Positions 23,357 through 34,256 of a stretch of DNA of 64,000 bases are shown here, piece by piece. Within the stretch, counting starts at the first letter, position 1. Every line of letters starts with the position of its first letter. Under the pieces are notes generated by a model, which was given only the letters and a program-made list of their open reading frames with translations, had not been told where the DNA came from and did no database searches. Made by a program: the position numbers and the translations under genes. Source of the DNA: Hymenoscyphus infarciens (lineage: Eukaryota > Ascomycota > Leotiomycetes > Helotiales > Helotiaceae). The stretch covers positions 52,175 through 116,174 of the forward strand of contig LLCB01000188.1 in the NCBI GenBank assembly GCA_001414345.1, written 5' to 3'.

Positions 23357-26300
23357 ATGGATCGCAAGAGAAAGCGTAAGTACTTGCGGCAATTGTTGGA
23401 GCAGAAAGGGCGCGTCACTAATCTTGCGGCTTGCAGGCGAATTGCGCGAGTTGAACAACAGAGCATGGGATGGAGAGAAAGGTCAGTCGCGTCTGCATGA
23501 ATTAAGAGGGGCACATGAATTGATGATATCTTCAAGGCATCTACCAGGTCAACAAATCGCTCGACTCGTCCTTAAAGAAAAACACGGCCTTTATTAAACG
23601 ATTGCGAACCGCGATTTCAGCTGCCACTCTAGCTACCTTCCTTCAAGAGATACGAACACTCAGCCTGCACAAATACCTGTCCGAAATCATATCCGCATGC
23701 TACGAGGGGCTTTGCAGGTTGAAATCGCCTGGAGAAATAGAGGCGGGGGTGGAAATCGTGAGCGCTTTACACCAGCGTTTTGGACCGGCCGAGTTTACAG
23801 AATTTCTTGGATGGCTAGTAGGAAAGGGTTTGGCGACACCAGAAAAGTCATTGTTGAAGACACTTGCTGCCGATGTGAGAGAAAAGGAGGAAAAGGAGCG
23901 CATCACTCGTCAAAGAATCCTTCTCCGAGTTGTCACCGAACTCTGGCTGGTGGGAGTTTTGAGAACCCTAGATGATGTCAGCCGGCCAGATGACCTTTCG
24001 AGAGGCAAGGAATCGCTTTCAGGAGTATCTGCGAAAGCTGCGGACATTAAAACCAAGACCAATGGAGTTGGCAAGGGTGGTGGGGCAGAACCATTCCCTT
24101 TGGAGGTCCTCAAGGATTTGCTAGGTCATGATAGAGATCATGCAAACTTGCCCTTGCTTGTAATCTTCGTCAAAGCTTTTGGTTGGGATGTTTTAGGTGT
24201 CAAGGAAGCCATGACAGAAGGCAGAAAGACTGTTGAAGAGGACGGGGCTACCAGAATCACGGAAGGGGCTACGGAAGCAGACGAGGACTCTCCAGTAGAA
24301 GATTCAGCAACTGACTGTCTTATTGATGACCCTCCTCTTGCTTCACCAGAGCTTCAAGAGCGATTTCGTAATATTTTGAAACGATATTTCGAAGACGTCA
24401 AAGCACATCTTATTCGTGACCAGAAATCCATCTCCAAGCAAGCACGAAAAGATGCAGAAGCATACGTCAAATCCGGACAAGTTTTCGAAGACAGACAGGC
24501 AAGTTACGAAAAGGGGGTCAAGGCCCAGGAGCGATTGGTTGCGAATGCCCAGGTTCTTGCAGATGCTATCGGATCGGAAATGCCAGATTTAAAGGACTCC
24601 GAGGATGCCTCAGCTGCTGGCAATGGAGGCATTGGTCTTGTCAAAACTGGGGAGTATCTTCGTGGCGAAGGCGATGGTGCCGGGATCTGGGAGGACGAGG
24701 ACGAGAGAAGATTCTACGAAAACCTGGTAGACTTGAAAGGAAAGGTTCCAGGAATGTTACTAGAAGACGGCAAGAAGAAGAAAGTAGACACGGACGATAA
24801 AGTTGGCAAAAAAGTTGACACGACTGACTCTACCCCCGCAGAACCTGCCGCGGCGGCAGCCAAGCAACCAGAGGACGACCAGTCTACAGCCATCGCGAAC
24901 AAGACTGTTGGCGCTCAAGTGGATGCCCTTCTTGCAAGACTTCCAGACCTCACCAGCAAGGACTTGATCGACCAAGCCGCAATCGACTTCTGTTTTCTCA
25001 ACTCAAAAGCATCTCGAAACCGTCTCGTCAAGGCAGTCCAAGAGATACCAAAGGGACGTAGTGATCTTCTCCCATCGTACTCCCGACTCGTAGCTACTCT
25101 GGGTAAATATATGCTTGATGTTCCCAAGGGTCTCGTAGACCATCTCGATCAGGAATTTCGAAGCCTCCAAAGACGTAAAGAAAAGGAGTTCCTTGGTCAA
25201 GCCCGACTCGGGAATATTCGTTACCTCGCTGAATTGACCAAATTTGGCGTTGTTCCTGAGCATGTCATATTCCATTGTTTGAAGGTCAGCTTGGATGACT
25301 TTTCGAGAATGAACATTGAGATCATCTGCAACTTGCTCGAAAATTGTGGACGATACTTGCTTCGAAACCCAGAAACGTCTCCACGAATGACCTCATTTCT
25401 CGAGACTCTCAAGCGCAAGAAGTCTGTTCAACATATCGGCCAGCAAGAGCGTATGCTCATTGAAAATGCTGTTTACTATGTAGACCCTCCCATCAGAGCT
25501 GCCATCCAGCAAAAAGAAAGAACTCCTATCGATTTGTTCATCAGAAAGCTCATTTACCTTGACATGAACAATCGCAACTACACCAAGATTCTCAAGCAGA
25601 TCCGTCGACTTCACTGGGAAGAAAGCGAGGTAAGTCCACTGGAATCGCCTTGGTATCATCATCTAATAGTTGCAGGTTGTTGCTCTACTAGAAAAGGTCT
25701 TCTCAAAGCCTGGAAAGGTCAAATATGGTAACATTCATCTGCTTGCCATCCTAATTAGCGCTCTGTACCGGTACCACCAAGACTTTGTTACAACTGTTAT
25801 TGATAATCTTCTGGAGCACATTGTCTTGGGCTTAGAGCAAAACGATTTCAAATTCAACCAGCGTCGCCTTGCGGAGGTCAAATATCTTGGAGAGCTTTAC
25901 AATTATCGCATGGTGGATCACCCAGTCATATTCGATACCATGTATCGGATCATGACATTTGGCCACGGTACGAATTAGGAATATCAATAAATGATCTTGG
26001 CTAACCTTTATCCAGGTGGACCTCCAATTCCGGGTCGCATCAATCCTTTCGATATGCCTGATGATTTCTTCCGCATTCGTCTAGTTGCAAACATCCTAGA
26101 GACTTGTGGCATCTTTTTCAATCGTGGTGCAGCTGGCAAGAAGCTAGACTACTTTTTGTCATTTTTCCAAGTAAGGAATATTCCGTAGAAGGCGATGCGT
26201 AGACTGACAAGTTAATAGTACTACATCTACACCAAGGATATGCTCCCCATGGATATCGAGTTCATTGTCCAGGATGTTTTCTCGTTGACACGACCCCAGT

Positions 26301-27537
26301 GGAAGCTTGCCTCGAACATTGAGGAAGCCAGCCGGGCTTTCCAACTTGCTATGGCGCAAGACCAAAAGACTGCCGGCCTCGACAAGGTTGCCGAAGTTGA
26401 TGATGCTGACAGTGTTGACTCCTCAGATGACGGTGGCGATGATGAGGCCGAAGCTGATGCTGGCCTTGCCGATGGAGACGAGGCTGATGAAAAGTCCGAG
26501 TCTAACGATGATATAGACGTAAGGATTTCCGTCCCCGAATGAGACATTAATTACTTACATAAACCCAAGGACCAGAACGATGATACAGCTCCATCCGCAA
26601 CCGACTCCGAGGAAGAATCTATCGTTGTCACAAGACAAGAGGAGCAAGTCGACCCCGAGGAGGAGGCCGACTTCGAGCGTGAGTATGCCAAAATGATGGC
26701 TGAAAGTCTAGAATCACGAAAGCACGAGCGCAAGTCAACATTCGATGTGCCACTCCCCATTCGGCGCAAAGATCGTGAAACTTCGACTCTGAGTGAAACA
26801 TGGAATGAGGAGTCATCCACACCTGTGAATGCTCCACCAACTGGCACAATGGCATTTTCTCTCCTCACAAAGCGTGGCAATCGCCAACAGGTTAGTTCTA
26901 CTACACACGCTTATTCTAGGTCAATCTCTAATCCCCAACACAGACACGAACAGTCGCTCTTCCCTCGGACTCGACTTTTGCCGTTGCAATGAAGACTCAA
27001 CAGGCCGCTGAACGCGAGGAACAACAAAGAATCAAGAACCTAGTCTTGAACTACGATCTTCGTGACGGAGAAGAACAAGATGGTGATAATGCACAGGTCC
27101 CCATACTGCCCAACCTAAATATTCACAATGACTCAGGAAACGAAAAGGCAGCCGCAGCAAATTTTGCAAGACCTGATAAGTCAAGCAACAATCGCAGTGG
27201 CCAACGAGCCCGAAAGCTTCAACTGAGTGATGTCGACTGGTACGGTTCTAACAATAGTCATTCCGTTTCTGTCAAAAAAATCCATTCCCAAAAGTCAGAA
27301 AATCGTGGCCCTGCTAGTGCGGCGCTTGAATCTCCCGCATCTGCTACTCCTGCTAGTCGTGCGAATCTTTCCAGCGCTGGACTTGCTAGGTTGTCAAATC
27401 GACCCTCTCCAAACAGCTCCCCTCTTGCGTCAGCAACACAAAAGACTACTTCTCCAGCTGGTAGAGTCACCAAGAAGGCGATGCTTGCTGAGCACGCATC
27501 TCGCAAAGTATCGAGATCCAACGATGGCAAGAAGTAG
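23357..27537 (+). CDS. UPF2: Nonsense-mediated mRNA decay factor UPF2/NMD2
   Basis: Scaffold that links UPF1 to UPF3 in nonsense-mediated decay. Eight exons: 23357-23375, 23437-23481, 23537-25629, 25676-25967, 26016-26170, 26219-26518, 26570-26890 and 26944-27537, giving 1272 residues. The start MDRKRKRELRELNNRAW and the joins EKGIYQVNKSLDSSLKKNTAF and GGPPIPGRINPF confirm the exon borders. The first MIF4G domain covers about residues 25-300; the second about 476-650 (DLIDQAAIDFCFLN, YLAELTKFGVVP); the third about 660-900 (PLDFRK-like region through YYIYTKDMLPMDIEF). An acidic stretch (DDGGDDEAEADAGLADGDEA) and the UPF1-binding tail with LQLSDVDWYGS (about 1160) follow. All introns are short and GT-AG. 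No defects seen. Confidence 0.95.
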
Positions 27538-30379
27538 CCTTCCCTGCCATCAGCTAGTCGACTTCAGCGTTGCTACGATATTGTACGATTACATTACATG
27601 AGTGCTAATGATCACCCTTCACATGGGACAATAGGACTTGATTGGATTTGATATTAATAGCCATTGAGAATTTCCTGACGGATATCTTGATGACGAATTA
27701 TCACTACTTCTTCTCTACTACTCGATGTCTAACGAGACTTACTCACGAGAGTTATCGCGACTCTGTTAATCCTCCTGCATCCAAAGGGGTGTATCGAGCA
27801 CAACAGACGATCGAAACGAACACGCGGACGGTCGATATCGGATTATTCTCTCAGCAACCCCCTTCTTCGATTCAAAACACGGCCTTCTGCGATTCAGCCC
27901 ATCGGCGGGTGAGTGATGAGGGTTTGTGTATGTGGAGGTTGTGGAAACGGGGATAAGAGTTTGTGAGGTCGCAGGTTGGTGGGTGTGACATTCAGTTCTA
28001 TACCTGCCCTGTTGCCAGGAGGATTGGGGTGCATGCCAAAGTGCGGTATGGAGAAAATTTGATTTGCTTTTTTTTTGTTTGTTGGTGCTTCGTACACAAG
28101 AATCGGAAGGTGGATGTTGAGGGGTAGATGCACGCACGAGAGTCACTCATTTGATCAATTTGCTAATAAACTTCTTTACTTTGCCATGGACAGACATCCT
28201 TTGCTTTTTGGTAGGAGCGAGTGGTGACTGATTGAGATTAGCTTGGTAAGTATGTGCTTTCTTTATGTGAACTCGCTTTTAAGTTCTACCTAGTCAATGT
28301 TTGATAATCGCAACTAGTATATGTTTATATGGAGCAAGAGCGTTTGTGTACACTTCTACGGAATGCTAGTGTTTTAAGTTTCGCCTTCCTCCGGGTGATA
28401 CTTGGCAAGTGCCACTTTCATGTCGATGGTGCTTTCCTGAGTTCCGAAGGGTCTGGGATTTTATCCACCCTGTTTATGCTTGCTTGCTTCGTTCTTCCAC
28501 CATTTTCTCTCTGCGAGCACAACACTAAACAAGAGCATCAGCGTCCCATCCCAGTCTCGAACCGACTCCAAATGCCAGGCGTAATATGCGACAAATAGCC
28601 TCGATAACCTCCCCTCTACGTCTAACTTGCCTCATCGTTTCTGCACTTACGAAAACTGCCTATAGCAAAAACTTCGAAGACTTCCCCGGTTGCTTGAGCA
28701 TGGCGCGTAGCACTGATTCGATGGCAGATTTCCGAAACCCCGCTAAAAAACATCGAGCAAAACCTCCCATACACGACGAAACAACAGCGAAACTTCGAAT
28801 TACCTACCGTCCCTGAAACTGAAAATTTCCGGCATGGTTTTATAGGCGGGCTGTGCCATATCGAATATCGGACCCGGTTCTCCTCTCTTTCCCGCTCAAT
28901 GAGATGGTTCCCAGGATACGGCATAAACAGAATTGTTTTTGTATCGTCGGTTTGCTTGCCTTTATCCTCGAACAATATCTATGGTCTCGCTGGGGGTTTT
29001 GGAGAGTGGGTATTGGGGGATTGGTCTTGTACCAATGGTCGGAGATGATGGAAAGGTTGGCATGGGTGGAATTTCAATGAGCTACGCCAGAAATTTGCGA
29101 CCTTCGCCACTTGCTCATAGGACTCCAATGCATCTGGGAGTTCTTGAAAAATATGTCCCTTGAGCACGATCCAATTTAAGAAGTTATTTGTTGCCTCTAC
29201 AAATGGGCGGTTGTAGGATGTTGGTTGGCTGGATACCGGGTATTGGGGACCAACAGCAGGCCTGCTTATAAGCATCAAGCTCACCACAAAAACTCGACCC
29301 CAACGAGTTCGCCCTAAATGCAATATATCGCCAACATATCGCCAATATCCTTTCATGACCTTGGTGTCAATCAATCATCAATGATCTTTCCTACTTGCCC
29401 AGCCCCGTAATTCTCGCCATTTCCCTCATACAAGCAAATCACACACTCTTTTCAGTAGCACTTTCCGTACGAACTCAACAACACCGTGCAGTCCTCAGTT
29501 TCTGGCGCGAAGGCCCTCAAAACGCGCCTTCCACCACCAAAATCCTCCTACCCCTGCCAACTAAAAATGAGCTCACCATGCTCGTAACACTTGGCTCACA
29601 GATAGACGGCCATTCTTTCCATTGTACATGGAGGCATCTGCTTCATGCTTATGAATGGTGCTGAATGAACTCAGTATGTAAACGGTAGTTGGAAGGGGAA
29701 TTTTCACGAGGAGTTTGCAGGTTACTTATAGTGGTATTGTGAAGACTTTCGATGGTGTCAGAGCTTGGAAGGATACCAGTGGGTCGAAAGAAGGGGAGGT
29801 GAGGGGAGGTATCTATTCATGAAAGCAAAGTTGAATTTGTAACGGGATTTTTTTGTCATGGTGCAAATCAAAATCGTCCCGTGTAAGGTTACCTATGGCA
29901 CCTTGCTTGATGCATATCAAGGCAGGAGTCCTCGCAGTACTTATGGTGAGTGAGACCGTTCTTTTTCTTTTGGAGGGACCTCACCTGCAGCTCTCTACAG
30001 GGTGGTTCTTGCCTTGTGTGTTTACTTTTTCAACCCTCCGGCTGCAAATCCTGCTCCCCTTCTCTTCCATTCTTCCATTCTTCCACTCTTCCATTTAATT
30101 TTAGATCAGGTTCAATTACAACACTCTAATGTTGCATTTGGTTCTTGAACAAAGCATCGCCTCAACGACGCCAGCATTTCAAACAACTGCCCCACCGATT
30201 CCAGAGCAACCACTCATCCCTACACACTTCTTTTGACAGCTCCCCACCAGTCCATCACCCCACAATTCCGAGAATCACCCAGCAGCTCCCAAATATTATT
30301 CATATGGCGCATTAAGCAAATACCATGCATCGAAAACCCAACAAAGTCCGGGTGGCCGAGTTGTAACAACGCCACATTG
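27538..30379. other. Gene-poor region downstream of UPF2
   Basis: Several open frames of 70-130 codons exist on both strands but none shows a domain, signal peptide with a conserved body, or a coherent intron structure. I see no gene I can support. A weak candidate on the minus strand at 28979-29374 was considered and rejected. Confidence 0.45.
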
Positions 30380-30705
30380 GTCCGCAATGACCTAAAACTA
30401 CCACATCTATCTCCTAAGTATATCTCATCTAGGGTATCTAATAAGTGATGTAACAAGTTCATGAATAAATTCTGACACTTACGAGTCCGCAATGACCAAA
30501 AACTACCAGGACTTAACATCTACCTCATCTACCTCTCAAGTATATCTCATCTAGGGTATCTAATAAGTGATGTAACAAGTTCATGAATAAATTCTGACAC
30601 TTACGAGTCCGCAATGACCAAAAACTAAGGTTCCGGGACATAATATCTACCTCCTAAGTATATACCATTTAAGACAATTTAATAAGTGATCTAATAAGGA
30701 GTACA
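30380..30705 (+). repeat. Three-unit tandem repeat, about 100-122 bp per unit
   Basis: Units begin with GTCCGCAATGACC at 30380, 30485 and 30607. Units 1 and 2 share a perfect stretch from AAGTATATCTCATCTAGGG to TCTGACACTTACGA; unit 2 has an 18-bp-scale insertion near its start; unit 3 is more diverged after CTCCTAAGTATAT. No ORF spans it. Confidence 0.9.
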
Positions 30706-31094
30706 CGCCAGCCCTCAAGTGAGGGCAGGATAGTGGAACCTTTTTGCTAGGTTTTTGGTATAGTTATTTTGCTGTCGCAGGTTATACGCGGGAGGACTGA
30801 TATATTTTCGATTAGCCGGGATTATATGCGCTTTTTTTTCAGAGGGTGGTTGCGCATGGGAGGAAGAAGATAATAGTTTGGTGGTTGATTTGGTGTTTTT
30901 TGGTACATTTTTTTGAGGGCTTTCGCTTAAGGAAGGGGGTTTGGGACATGACGAATTGGCATTATCACATCACTAAAGAACCCATTAATAATCAATTCAG
31001 CTGTTTAGATACGTGGGGTTTCAGGTCGTATGAGAGTTCTAGTTGTTGAGCTACATGCTGAGACATTCTGGGGTGTTTAATTCTTGGTGTAGGT

Positions 31095-31661
31095 ATGGCT
31101 CCTTCCTTCGCCTTTCCAGCAGGTTCTCGGAGGCAAGCACAGGCTTTACTGAACCTCGACCTTCGTCCAAGACCCAAGTTGTCTCTCGCTCAACACATTC
31201 CCATTACCCCAGTATCAATGCCCGATCGACCTAAAGAAAATCGCAACCCTATGACTCAAAAATCCGGACGCGAAGGCCAGCTCGAAAAAACCCAAGTCCC
31301 CAAATTGCCTAGAACCTCCCCTGAACTTCCTTCCAAACCACCACTCGAAATCCCACAGAACCATCCCCTGAACTGCACAGTAACCTCTCGAAACACCGTA
31401 TCCCTCGCTCCCTCCTCGAATCGACGTCCAAGTCCTCATATCATTTACTTCCCGAGTCCAGAGTCGCACACAACAGCCATCTCAACAACCAACGAACCAC
31501 CCCAGAAGCCCAAACACAAAAACCCCCAAAACAGCGCCCACCTTCTCAACTCTCTTCCGAGCCTCAAACTGCCTCTCCAATCTCTTCTGCGAAAAAGCAA
31601 CAGCAACCCGCTTCAAATGCTCGTTCTCGTCGGCTTCTTTCTTGGGTTGCGATTCAGGTGA
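31095..31661 (+). CDS. Hypothetical Pro/Ser-rich protein (uncertain)
   Basis: An open frame of 188 residues beginning MAPSFAFPAGSRRQAQALLN. It is rich in Pro, Ser and Lys, with the string VPKLPRTSPELPSKPPLEIP, and lacks a recognised domain. The last 60 codons lie antisense to the small membrane protein at 31482-31871. Composition is protein-like in the first two thirds; the end may be a read-through into the antisense region or may hide an intron. Low confidence. Confidence 0.35.
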   Translation: MAPSFAFPAGSRRQAQALLNLDLRPRPKLSLAQHIPITPVSMPDRPKENRNPMTQKSGREGQLEKTQVPKLPRTSPELPSKPPLEIPQNHPLNCTVTSRNTVSLAPSSNRRPSPHIIYFPSPESHTTAISTTNEPPQKPKHKNPQNSAHLLNSLPSLKLPLQSLLRKSNSNPLQMLVLVGFFLGLRFR

Positions 31662-31871
31662 AGGAGATACTTCCATATATGTTGGCAGAGTAGTGTCAGT
31701 TGGTATATTGAGTGGTTGGGTATCGTTGCAGAGTGTTTGGGTGCCGACGTCGGATTTCTCGGAGGGCTTTGGGAATATATCTTCTTTGAGAAGTGGAGAT
31801 AGGAGGAGTGAGATGATGGCGAGAAAGATACCGAGGGGGAGGAGGAGGGTGAATTTTTGTGGGAGTCTCAT
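31482..31871 (-). CDS. Small two-helix membrane protein, hypothetical
   Basis: From ATG at 31871 the frame encodes 129 residues: an N-terminal hydrophobic helix (TLLLPLGIFLAIISLLLSPL), a polar middle with a charged, probably helical stretch (ENEHLKRVAVAFSQKRLERQ), and a C-terminal hydrophobic helix (VGAVLGVFVFGLLGWFVGC). An upstream in-frame ATG at 31961 would add 30 polar residues. I do not recognise the family. The 3' end overlaps a convergent open frame on the plus strand. Confidence 0.5.
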   Translation of the reverse strand: MRLPQKFTLLLPLGIFLAIISLLLSPLLKEDIFPKPSEKSDVGTQTLCNDTQPLNIPTDTTLPTYMEVSPSPESQPKKEADENEHLKRVAVAFSQKRLERQFEARKRVEKVGAVLGVFVFGLLGWFVGC

Positions 31872-32624
31872 GGTGAGTGGATTCGCTTCTGTTGCTCGAT
31901 CTTGATGGTAGGATGTAGGTGAATTTGTTGGGCCTTTGAAGAGCTTCGTAGATAGCTTCAAAAGATGTCAAGATCGCAAGGAGAGTGTAGAGATCGAAAT
32001 TAGTGCAAGTAGAACCTCAATCCTGGAGGTGTGAGAGTGTGATGTTGCTCGTAAATGATCTGATTATGAGGTCAATGATGTTGTATTGCTCAAATAAAAT
32101 GCGAGTCCGAAATGTTGTGAAAGCGAAGTCGTAGTTGAGAAATCGCTTGGTTATGGTGTTGATGAAGGGGGTTTTCTCGCTAGCCCCAAATATTTTCTGG
32201 ATTTATTATGTGGTTGAACGCTATGAAGGCTGACGTAGGATAAGTTGGGCTAGATTGCTAGATAGATGCCTGCTGCTAAACTTCTTTGTTAGAAGTTGTT
32301 GCTTTCTAGTCTAGTTAGAAAATAGGGGGATGTAATGCTAGTGAGTGCTTATGTCTTAGTGTAGGCCACGAAACGGGTTGAAATGGCATTCACTGATCTT
32401 ATGTGTAAGTTCCCCTTGGCCTGGGGCTCACCTTTAACTTGGAAGGAAGTTTCGCCGCCGGGTCTTTAGGTCACATGGTTTTTATAACTTGTTGAGTTTG
32501 ATGTAGCGTTTTTTCTCTCTTTCTGATTGCCAAGGACCCGGCCTCGCGATGGATATTAAAAGTGGCAGCAATTACATCAGGTTCTTATCTGTCTACAGGA
32601 CATATCTTTTGGGTTCCTAATCTT
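31872..32624. other. Intergenic region with no recognised feature
   Basis: No domain-bearing frame, RNA gene or clear repeat was seen between the small membrane protein and the P450 relic. Confidence 0.5.
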
Positions 32625-33484
32625 CTACTTTCCCTTCTCTTTGCTCTTCGAGAGCACGCTCTCACGTCTGTCCACGAACGCGTGAACCTTTGTGCATGCC
32701 TTCTTCCAGTAAGGATCTAGATAAAGTGGCCAGCGGAGGAGACCGAAAATCAATAGCAATGCAAGACTCAGTAGTGCGCGGTCGAATGCTTTCATGAAGT
32801 CGTCCGTTTCGAGGGGTGTTTCTCATGTAAGACTCTCAGTCGGTTCACCCCAAAAGGAATTCTGTTGAAGAATCTAAGAACTTTTTAGGATCAGTTAGAC
32901 TAGTACACTGCAAGGGTCTTTGTATTGAAGGTACTCTTCACCAGCGGCAATAAATCAAATGTTGACCCATTCCTGGGTACAAGAGCCAAAAAGCTCGCAA
33001 CATGTCGCTCATAAGTTCCCAAAGCAACTATCTCCGTCCCACTGAACGTCGGCCTTAACAAATGCCCTCGAAAGTTTCCAAAACTCCCTATCCTCCGTAA
33101 AGCTACCACGTCCCAAAAAGGGAGCACCGATCGTCCCTCTCATAGGACCAACACCAAAATCCTTGAAAGCCGACGTACAAATTGCTTGCATATTCCGAGG
33201 ACGTGAAATTTGTAATTGCGAGACGCCTCAAGATTTCATCATGCCGTATATCGCGTGGAGTTTTCTGTATGCTTCTGATCGACGTCCTTCCATGTCTGCT
33301 TTACGGAGTTTAGCGAATGCCGAAGATTGGGTCCTAGCTTGATGATACCCATGGGGCTTTGTTTGCAGCCTTGGTTTCGAGTAGTTTCTACTAATCGTCT
33401 TCTTGTGTCTAGCGCACGAAGCCGAATGTACGAGCCGTAGGTCGCAATGAAAGAAATGGCAAGAAGGTGAAGTAGTGTCGCCAT
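32625..33484 (-). pseudogene. Decayed CYP52-like cytochrome P450, N-terminal half only
   Basis: Read on the minus strand in shifting frames, the segment reproduces the order of CYP52-family blocks: an N-terminal hydrophobic anchor (MATLLHLLAISFIATYGSYI, 33484), MQAICTSAFKDFGVGPMRG, LGRGSFTEDREFWKLSRAF, then in another frame LLRPTFSGTEIVALG, then LDSSTEFLFG (about 32845), then DDFMKAFDRALLSLALL and DPYWKKACTKVHAFVD (about 32700). At least two frame changes, an internal deletion before MQAICTSAF, and an in-frame TAG at 32627-32625 are visible. The oxygen-binding helix, ExxR and heme-Cys regions are not found. Some breaks could be introns, but not all. The active enzyme class omega-hydroxylates alkanes and fatty acids. 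Confidence 0.78.
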
Positions 33485-33824
33485 GGTCCCAACATTCCCA
33501 AAAGAATTTATTTTAACGCTCTTAATTACTTGTACACGATTGATCGTATATTCGGATGTGTCTTAGCAATGGTGTTGCTAAAAATGACCAACTCATTTAC
33601 CTCCTCAGATGCTATCAGGAACACCATGGAAACGGCCCGAGCGTAATGAAATAAACAAAGCTGTGTCGAGCCTTAAACTTTTTTAAAAAAAGTATATATA
33701 GAGGTTAATAACTTCTTAAATATGATGCCTATGAGTTTTAATCTTATTTCAATAAAAATGTGGTGGGTTGAAATAGAAAATGATGTAGCAAATCTACGCG
33801 CACGGTCAGTGGTGTTTCTGATAG
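33485..33824. other. Left flank of the giant element; remnant of a small inverted-repeat element
   Basis: AT-rich host DNA. 33600-33626 and 33810-33824 are inverted copies of one sequence, and the second arm continues on the far side of the giant element at 63266-63276. No gene. Confidence 0.7.
33600..33626 (+). repeat. Surviving arm of a small inverted-repeat element
   Basis: The reverse complement of this 27-bp stretch matches the joined sequence 33810-33824 plus 63266-63276, with one substitution (C/T) and one single-base indel. It therefore shows the uninterrupted version of the giant element's insertion site. Confidence 0.8.
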
Positions 33825-33948
33825 CACCACAGGCATACTTTTCCTACCCTCTGTAAGGCCGTGCTCTTAATAAAGACACCACCCTTACATGGCTTCTTTA
33901 GTACGAAGGACACGTATAAATCTACAACCTATATAGCCTTTTATAAAA
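33825..33948 (+). repeat. Left terminal inverted repeat of the giant element
   Basis: Matches the reverse complement of 63134-63257. About ten positions differ and nearly all are C/T or G/A transitions in CpA/TpG context, for example TATATAGCC here against TACACAGCC at the right end. The left copy carries most of the mutated states towards its inner side. Confidence 0.92.
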
Positions 33949-34060
33949 GCAAGTCATTATATTACTTAATAACTAATATAAAAAGAATTAAATTAGTATA
34001 AACAAGTATACGATAATAGCTCTAGGAAAGTTCTACTGTTATTTATCCTAAGTATACTAA

Positions 34061-34256
34061 GTAAGCTATAGAAAAGGGTAAGTAAGCTAATAAGTAAGCT
34101 AATAAGTAAGCTACTAGGTATCCTAAATCTAGAATTAACTAGTAAGCTAGTTAGTAAGTTAATAAATAAGCTAATAATTAAAACCTACCTTACTAAACCT
34201 AGAATTAACAAGTTAGCTAGTAAGTAAGCTAATAAGTAAGCTAGCTAGTAATAAGC
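34061..34256 (+). repeat. Left subterminal cluster of GTAAGCT motifs
   Basis: About ten copies of GTAAGCT or ATAAGCT, all in forward orientation, many 11-12 bp apart (AATAAGTAAGCT strings). It starts about 110 bp inside the left terminal repeat. Confidence 0.75.

Noticed and set aside
28979..29374. Minus-strand open frame of 131 codons
   Set aside because: No conserved block, signal or intron structure; composition is compatible with chance in this gene-poor stretch.
30711..30726. Hairpin GCCCTCAAGTGAGGGC as a terminator
   Set aside because: Perfect 7-bp stem but no adjoining gene end; rho-type terminators do not apply to nuclear fungal genes.
34061..34256. Regularly spaced GTAAGCT copies as a possible CRISPR array
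   Set aside because: The host is clearly eukaryotic (spliced genes), repeats are too short and spacers are not unique or of constant length; this is a motif cluster.
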